NCBI GenBank assembly: GCA_943704525.1
Contig: CALSCQ010002532.1
Location: forward strand, 1 to 33,487
DNA length: 33,487 bases
Reading direction: 5' to 3'
Origin: Pigoraptor vietnamica
Taxonomy: Eukaryota > Opisthokonta > Filasterea
The stretch's first letter is position 1; each line of letters starts with the position of its first letter. Under the pieces are notes generated by a model. That model was not told the origin of the DNA, searched no databases, and worked only from the letters and a program-made list of their open reading frames with translations. The translations under genes and the position numbers were made by a program. This document shows positions 24,201 to 33,487 of the stretch, piece after piece.

Positions 24201-25622
24201 CATGTCCTCAATGGCCTCGGCGATCTGCGCCGCCGACAGCACTGCGGGGTCGTAGACGACGTCCCCGCGACCGCTAATCAACGCCACGCGCACATCGCTG
24301 ATGCCTTCCCGAGCGCGCAATCCACGCTCAATGCTCCCAACGCACGACGCGCACGTCATGCCCGTAATCTTGAAGCTAGAGCACACGCCGGTGGGCGGCG
24401 CACCTGGAACCGCTGCCTTGTTGTCGTTCGCATCGGGCGCCTGCGCGTTGAAACTTGTCGTGCGACTGCGAGTACCGTCCGCGCTTCGCCTCCTCGATGC
24501 CATGGACGGGAGCGCAGCAACGGCCTCTGCCGCCGAGTCCCCATTGCCCAGCTCGACAGCCTGGAAGGCCGAGTCGTCCACGGGAATCGCAATCTTCGCA
24601 GACGACATTCCACGGGCAAGGGGCCGCGCCAACGTCTGCTGCGGACTGTTTGCGCCGCTGTCAATGTTGACCGTCGCCATGGCCGGGATGTCTTCGGCCC
24701 CGACGGCCTTTTGATGGTGCACGACGGCATCGAACCCACATCCCGCGATTGCCGCGTGTATCGCAGCCACGTCGACACGGTCCGGCCGGAAAATGACGGT
24801 GGCTGTTGCGTACAGAAGCGAAACGCGCACGCTCTCGACGCCCGGCATCTGCGTGACGGCCGCCTCCACGGAGGCCACGCTCGAGTCGCACGTGAGGCCC
24901 TCGACGAGGAATGTCACGGACTGTGCGGGCGAATTTGGCGCGGCGAATGTGCTGGGAATCGGCGTCATCTGGAGGGCGAGTGCGAGTGCCATCAGGACAA
25001 GAGTTCGCAGAGTCGACACAGTGCACACAGAGTACGCTGCCAGGGCTCTGAACGCCAAGGAAGACGTACCCTTTTCGGCACGGGAGACCTCGACACCGGC
25101 CTCGCCGACACGGCATGCAGCGGACTCTTCCCAAGCACAGGTTGAGCGTTCACCGGCAAGGCATCGCCCACCGGAGTGGCCGACAGCACCGCCGCATCAA
25201 AGCCAATCTGCGGGGACAGCGTAAAAAAAGACGAGCCCAGTGTTAGAGCACCTTGGCGCAACACTTTGAGGAGACGAGAACAGCGAGGACGCACCTCGTT
25301 GATGGCGTCCGCAAGTGCCTGAGGGGATGTCTGCGCAGTGTCCACGGTGGCATACGCGCGCTTCTCTGCCAAATCCACCCGAAGGCCCGACACGCCGGGC
25401 GCATCCGCACAGCCGCGGAGGATCGAGTTGACGCACGACTGACATGTCATGCCGTCCACGCTGAGAACGACGGACACGGCGGGCGCCGAGGCCTGCACAC
25501 GCGCAACACACACGACACCACATTTCGCATCAGACATCGCGATGGGCGCACGGAAGGAGCACATCGCGAATTCACCTTGCGAATTAGCATGGCCAATGGC
25601 CCACACCCACCGGTTCGGCCAT
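21219..25622 (-). CDS. Cu(I)-transporting P-type ATPase (ATP7-like)
   Basis: Exons, minus strand: 25622-25611, 25492-25295, 25207-25070, 24968-23364, 23258-21960 and 21824-21219, giving 1,285 residues. The protein pumps Cu(I) across a membrane, in relatives the trans-Golgi or plasma membrane, and supplies cuproenzymes. Four heavy-metal-associated domains precede the membrane core: GMTCQSC, a degenerate GLTCDSS, GMTCASC and GMTCASC. The core has TGES, the metal-site motif CPC ([13 protein letters not shown]), DKTGT with the phosphorylated Asp, [18 protein letters not shown], and YN and MxxSS near the last helices. A tail of about 100 residues after the last core helix carries a further Cys-rich hydrophobic stretch. 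The first exon codes only MAEP, chosen for its strong Kozak context and a phase-matched intron. Starting at a nearby MSDAKC without that intron is the alternative. Confidence 0.94.
21917..21942 (-). repeat. 26-base poly-T (sense) in the last ATPase intron
   Basis: A run of 26 A on the plus strand, read as poly-T by the gene. It lies near the donor side of intron 21825-21959, not beside the acceptor. Confidence 0.9.
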
Positions 25623-25826
25623 GGCGCCTGATGCGGGACTTGCCCGCGCTCGACTGGGTCAATGGTCGTTTGCACGCAGAGCACTTGCTCAGATCGAGAG
25701 CAGGTTCCCTTCTTTCTCGGTACGATTTTCTCAGGATTAAAGAGAGGCCACACAAGAGATGCACAGTATGATACGGCCTTTCAACAGCGACGTCATCTAG
25801 CACACACTGTGAAGACTCTCAAGTGC

Positions 25827-25866
<40 letters not shown>

Positions 25867-25874
25867 GAGAGAGA

Positions 25875-25919
<45 letters not shown>

Positions 25920-26580
25920 GTCGTGTGTCGTGTGCGTCGCAGTGGGAGAGAGAGAGAGGACGTCCTGCGTGCCGTCGCCGTGTGCCGTACGACGGTCATG
26001 CCACCATGTTACGCAACAAAGGCCGGAACAAGTAATCTCAATACATTGACAATAGGGTTTTGGTCCCTCCTTTTCAGTTTTGTTTATATGAATTATGTGC
26101 TTATATGCTACATAATAATGCACAGTGGAATATGACAATAAGCGCATTTTGTGGATGTGGTTTCGTGACATCTAAAATTGGCAGTTTGCCAGGTCTCCTA
26201 TTCTTGTCTTGACATGTGCAATGTATAACCATAAAAGGGTAATAATAAACGTAATACCCAAATTAGTATACAACAGTTTATAACAGAACTTGTTAAGAAA
26301 TTTTATCCCTCCTCCTTAGCGACGCCGGTTGTCAAGCCTTGCGCCGCTTCGCTGCTGACACACGCACACTTTGAAAAAGGGGCTCAACGATTTATTTTCC
26401 TATCGCTTCTCATCCCTGTGCACACACACACGCACACACGAGCGCGTGTATGCACTTGTGTCGCGCTCATTCGTCCTAGTTTGTCCCATTGGAAGACCCC
26501 CCGACTGCGCGAAGGGGTTGGTATTACTGCCCGAGTGCCGCACAACTCGATCGCCGCCGCGCGTGCGGCCACTTGCCGCC
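25623..26580. other. Divergent promoter region of the copper ATPase and TTC29
   Basis: The two genes start away from each other across 958 bases. The ATPase side has a minus-strand ATGACGTCG at 25788-25796. A (GA)n tract (25829-25918) is followed by an A+T-rich island at about 26030-26310, and then GC-rich leader sequence up to the TTC29 start, which has a near-ideal GCCGCCATGG context. No gene was found inside. Confidence 0.6.
25829..25918 (+). repeat. (GA)n tract
   Basis: About 45 GA units with a few GTGA interruptions, between the divergent ATPase and TTC29 starts. A purine tract of this kind can form triplex DNA or bind GAGA-type factors; neither is shown here. Confidence 0.9.
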
Positions 26581-29149
26581 ATGGCGTCCGTCAACGTCTT
26601 GCCCGCCATTAGCGGCGCCAAGAACGTTCGCACGGGGTTTGCTCCCGGTGGCAAGACGCAGCCGCAGTCACAGTCTCGGCCGTCGCCGCAACAGGCAACG
26701 CTCGCACGGAGCGGCTCGAAAACGCCGGATGCAGCTGCGGGATCCCCACAATCGAAATCGCGCAGTATCCGGCGGAAGGAGGAGACGCAGTCCCATGGAC
26801 ATAGCCGCTCGCAGTCCGCGATGGGCATGACGGAGGGCGCTGGGTGTGTGTCCACTTTTGTGTATTGTGACGGTTATGTGTGTGTGTGTGTTTTTTGTTT
26901 TTTTTTGAGCTTATGAGAGTTGGTATCGATATGTGCCCGTTGTGCGGATGCAAACCTAGTCGCACGTGCTTACGGCCGTGGCTCTTCCTTCGCAGTCGCA
27001 CGGCGCGCAAGCAGGAGATTTGCCTCCAGCTGCTTATCGACGGGTATCCCGAGTCGTACCAGGAGTTCTTCCGGCTCACGCACCCGCGCGACGCCGTCGT
27101 GCACGTGCGACGAGAGGACGACGAGGGAATTCCGCAGACGGACGACACTTCGGACGAACTGCCGCTTGTCATTCCCGAGACGGACCTTGAGTTTGTGCGC
27201 GATCGGCTTGTGGATGCCGAGGAAGCAAAGCGGATAGGTCGGTGTCCCGTGTTGTGTCGGCGTGTGCTCCGTTTGTGTGTGCATCTCGTGTGTCTCGATT
27301 GCGCGCGTGTGGACTTTTGTCAAACCTCCTTTGGTCAAATCTCATTCGCCAATCTCTTGGGCGCACAGGCGACATTCTGAGTGTGTATCGTGCGCAAGAG
27401 GTTCTCGGGCGGTACTTTGAGGAGGCGCGAAGTTACTCGACGGCGTTTCGCTTCCGACAGAGCTGTCTTGCGATTGCCGAGCTCGCGGCTGACAACGGGC
27501 GCTTGTTGGGGGAGGCGAACAGGAACATGGGCGTTGCGTTCATGCGGCAAGGCGGGTGGCTTTGACTGTGTGGCTGTTGTTGGGGTGTGAGTGGGCGATC
27601 AGACGGGCGAAGGAATGACTGCGGACTGCGGTTGTGTGATGTGCAGTGTGTGTTTGCATGATATCTGCGGCGAAGCTTAGGAGCTGTTGTTGACATGTGT
27701 ATCCGCAAACGGCTCAAAATCGTAATTGTAGACGAAATGTGGGTGTGTGTGCGCGCGTGTGGGTGTGAGTCTTTTTTGCGTTTTGTGTCTAATGTCACGT
27801 GCGTGTCGCCCACAGGTAAGATCACGGAGGCTGTGAACTACCTCGAGTCGTACTACAACCTTGTCGTCGAGCGCAACGAAAAGGATGCATCGCTGCTTGT
27901 CGACGCCGGAAAGCAGCTCATCAACGGGTACACGCTCGCGGCAGAGAGGGTGCGTGGGACGCGCGCTACCTGGCTGCCCTTTTCAATAATTATTGGTGTA
28001 ATGTGTGGTGTTTTCGAGCTGCAACGAGTACTGGTGTAGTTCTCGGCTGGACGCTCACGTGCGTGCGCGCGTGCAGATTCAGCACTCGGACGCCGAGGCA
28101 GATGAAGCACTGGACCGCTACCGGCGGTGCGTGGACATTGCGGAGAGCATCAACGACCCGCAGTCACTCGCGACGTCCACGTTCCGCCTCGGGAAGGCCC
28201 TCGAGCGAGCGGGTGACCCACAGGCTGCTGTGCTGGTGCGTTCGCTGCGTGTGTTGCATTTTGTGTGAGGGTGCGTGCATGGTGCGTGTTGTTTTGTGCG
28301 TTGCATAGTGTGTCATAGTGTGTGCGTACTCGCTCGACGTGTCGTACGCTTTTGTATTATGTCTTGTTGTTCCACCGCGCGTATGCAGTGGCTCATATGT
28401 GCCCCCCGCAATTCTGTTCTCGCAGCACCACGAAAACTATTACAACATGTGCGTCGCGGCGAAGGACGACCAAGGGGAAGGACAGGCGTGCATCGCCCTC
28501 GCGAGCTCGCACAAAGCGTGAGTGTTCGAAGCATTTCACATCCCTACTCACGGGCGCAAAGACGCCCGCATGCACGCATGCACACGCACGCACGCAGGCA
28601 CACACACTCATTCAATCCGTTGTGTCTCATCGTTCTGACCGCGCTTCCCATCAACGCAGTCTCGGCGACCTTGATACAGCCATGTCGTATCTTGAGAAGT
28701 TCATCGTCCTCGCCGAGAGGACAAGCCAGGCGGAGGCCGCCGCGGAGGCGTGCAACCAGCTCGGGTCCATCTGCACGACGCTCGGGCGGCGCGAGAAGGC
28801 CGTCGAGTGGTTCGGCAAGTGCTATGCGATCATGCGCGCGTCGAACAACTCGGAGGGGCTCAACCTCGCCAAGGTCCAGTACGGAATTGCGCGGGCCAAC
28901 CTCATACTGGGCGCCTACAAGGATTGCCTCCAGAGCCACGAGCCACGTGACCTCGGCCGTCTGCTGAACTGGAAGAACATGCGCGTCCAGACGTTTGCGC
29001 CGGAGGAGGCGTTCACGTCGTCGTCCGGACTCACGGCCACCAACGCGTTTGGGCAGGGGAAGGCCGGCAGCAACCCAACACTCGCCGCGCAGGCGAGCGC
29101 GTCGAACGTGTCGCAGCTCTCCACACACAGCGCCACGAGCCTCGTATAG
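26581..29149 (+). CDS. TTC29: TTC29-like TPR protein of cilia/flagella
   Basis: Exons 26581-26843, 26996-27237, 27369-27551, 27816-27949, 28077-28235, 28426-28517 and 28660-29149 give 520 residues. In animals TTC29 is a TPR protein needed for sperm flagella and linked to intraflagellar transport, so the organism probably builds flagella. The first 87 residues are Ser/Gln-rich and disordered. Then come ICLQLLIDGYPESYQEFF (human ICVDMLRDGYHKSFTELF), TPR-like helices such as GKITEAVNYLESYY and GDLDTAMSYLEKF, KVQYGIARAN (human KVHYGIAKAH) and LLNWKNMR (human LLSWKESR). A Ser/Thr/Ala-rich tail of about 55 residues ends the chain. Intron 27552-27815 needs a GC donor: the nearby GT donor runs into a stop, whereas the GC reading keeps the human spacing from MG to the next Gly. 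Confidence 0.9.
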
Positions 29150-29356
29150 CTCTGGAACTGCGATGGTGTCTGCGAGTGCGCGTTGGGGCAATTGCGTGTG
29201 TGCGTCTGTCGTTGGTCACTGCTTGGCGTATTTGCGTGCAGCTGCGTTTCTCGCGCGCCGTTGTGAATTTACAGACTATTTTTGCGAGCGAGTGCTTCTA
29301 ATTGGGCTTGTATGGGCACTTGGGTACGCACACACCATCGAACCGCATGTACAGTA

Positions 29357-29415
<59 letters not shown>

Positions 29416-29589
29416 ACGGTGCCTTATGCGAAGTGTGTATCCGAAATGGCAGGAAGGACGCCCACCCTCTCTCATACCCCATCTCCGCGCCTGCAGAACA
29501 ACTCACGGGAAACAAGAGACACACGATAGAAGGTTCATTTCCCTACATAGGCACGCGAAACCACACGCCGCGCCATTACATGCAAGATA
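29150..29589. other. Convergent 3' spacer between TTC29 and AIFM1, with (CA)26
   Basis: No gene seen. A CA run occupies 29362-29414. The remainder is presumably the 3' untranslated sequence of both genes. Confidence 0.6.
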
Positions 29590-33246
<3,657 letters not shown>

Positions 33247-33362
33247 TTGTCGAGTGGCTGAGAGACAGCTACAGTATGAAGTGAGTGTGTCACCGGGAGA
33301 ACGAAGCAAGGCAGTTCTTTTGTATGAGGAGTGCTGGCCGAGTGCCTGCGACAATCGCTCGA

Positions 33363-33487
<125 letters not shown>

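Overview
The window is nuclear DNA of a GC-rich, intron-rich unicellular eukaryote. I reconstructed nine protein-coding genes by eye from splice sites, reading phase and remembered family sequences. They contain 49 spliceosomal introns, mostly about 80-290 bases: 47 GT-AG and two that are best read as GC-AG. Exons favour G or C at third positions, while introns and spacers are full of long (CA)n/(GT)n tracts. A TTC29-type flagellar protein, a single-chain animal-type ATP-citrate lyase, a full-length AIFM1 orthologue and a CREB-like bZIP suggest a flagellated protist on or near the opisthokont/apusomonad side of the tree. I cannot name the organism.

Layout: 101-900 (+) four-helix membrane protein; 1356-6368 (+) a 1,208-residue type I membrane protein joining a folate-receptor-like domain, an MSP130/choice-of-anchor-I propeller and a Kelch propeller; 6932-8230 (-) ribosomal protein uL5 (RPL11); 8697-11541 (-) a kinase-like protein resembling Crinkler-type effectors; 11542-13499 a repeat-bearing spacer; 13500-18196 (+) ATP-citrate lyase; 18732-19649 (-) intronless bZIP factor; 21219-25622 (-) ATP7-type Cu(I)-ATPase; 26581-29149 (+) TTC29; 29590-33246 (-) AIFM1. 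The window ends inside a (GT)n tract.

The genes do not form one pathway. They are ordinary eukaryotic neighbours with their own promoters. The items of most interest are the multidomain receptor, whose folate-receptor fold is easy to recognise but whose ligand pocket is not conserved; the Crinkler-like kinase beside a repeat-rich spacer; a family of short dispersed blocks in the 5' flanks of RPL11, the kinase gene and the ATP-citrate lyase gene; and two GC-AG introns whose placement is supported by conserved residue spacing. No RNA gene, CRISPR array or intact mobile element was found.
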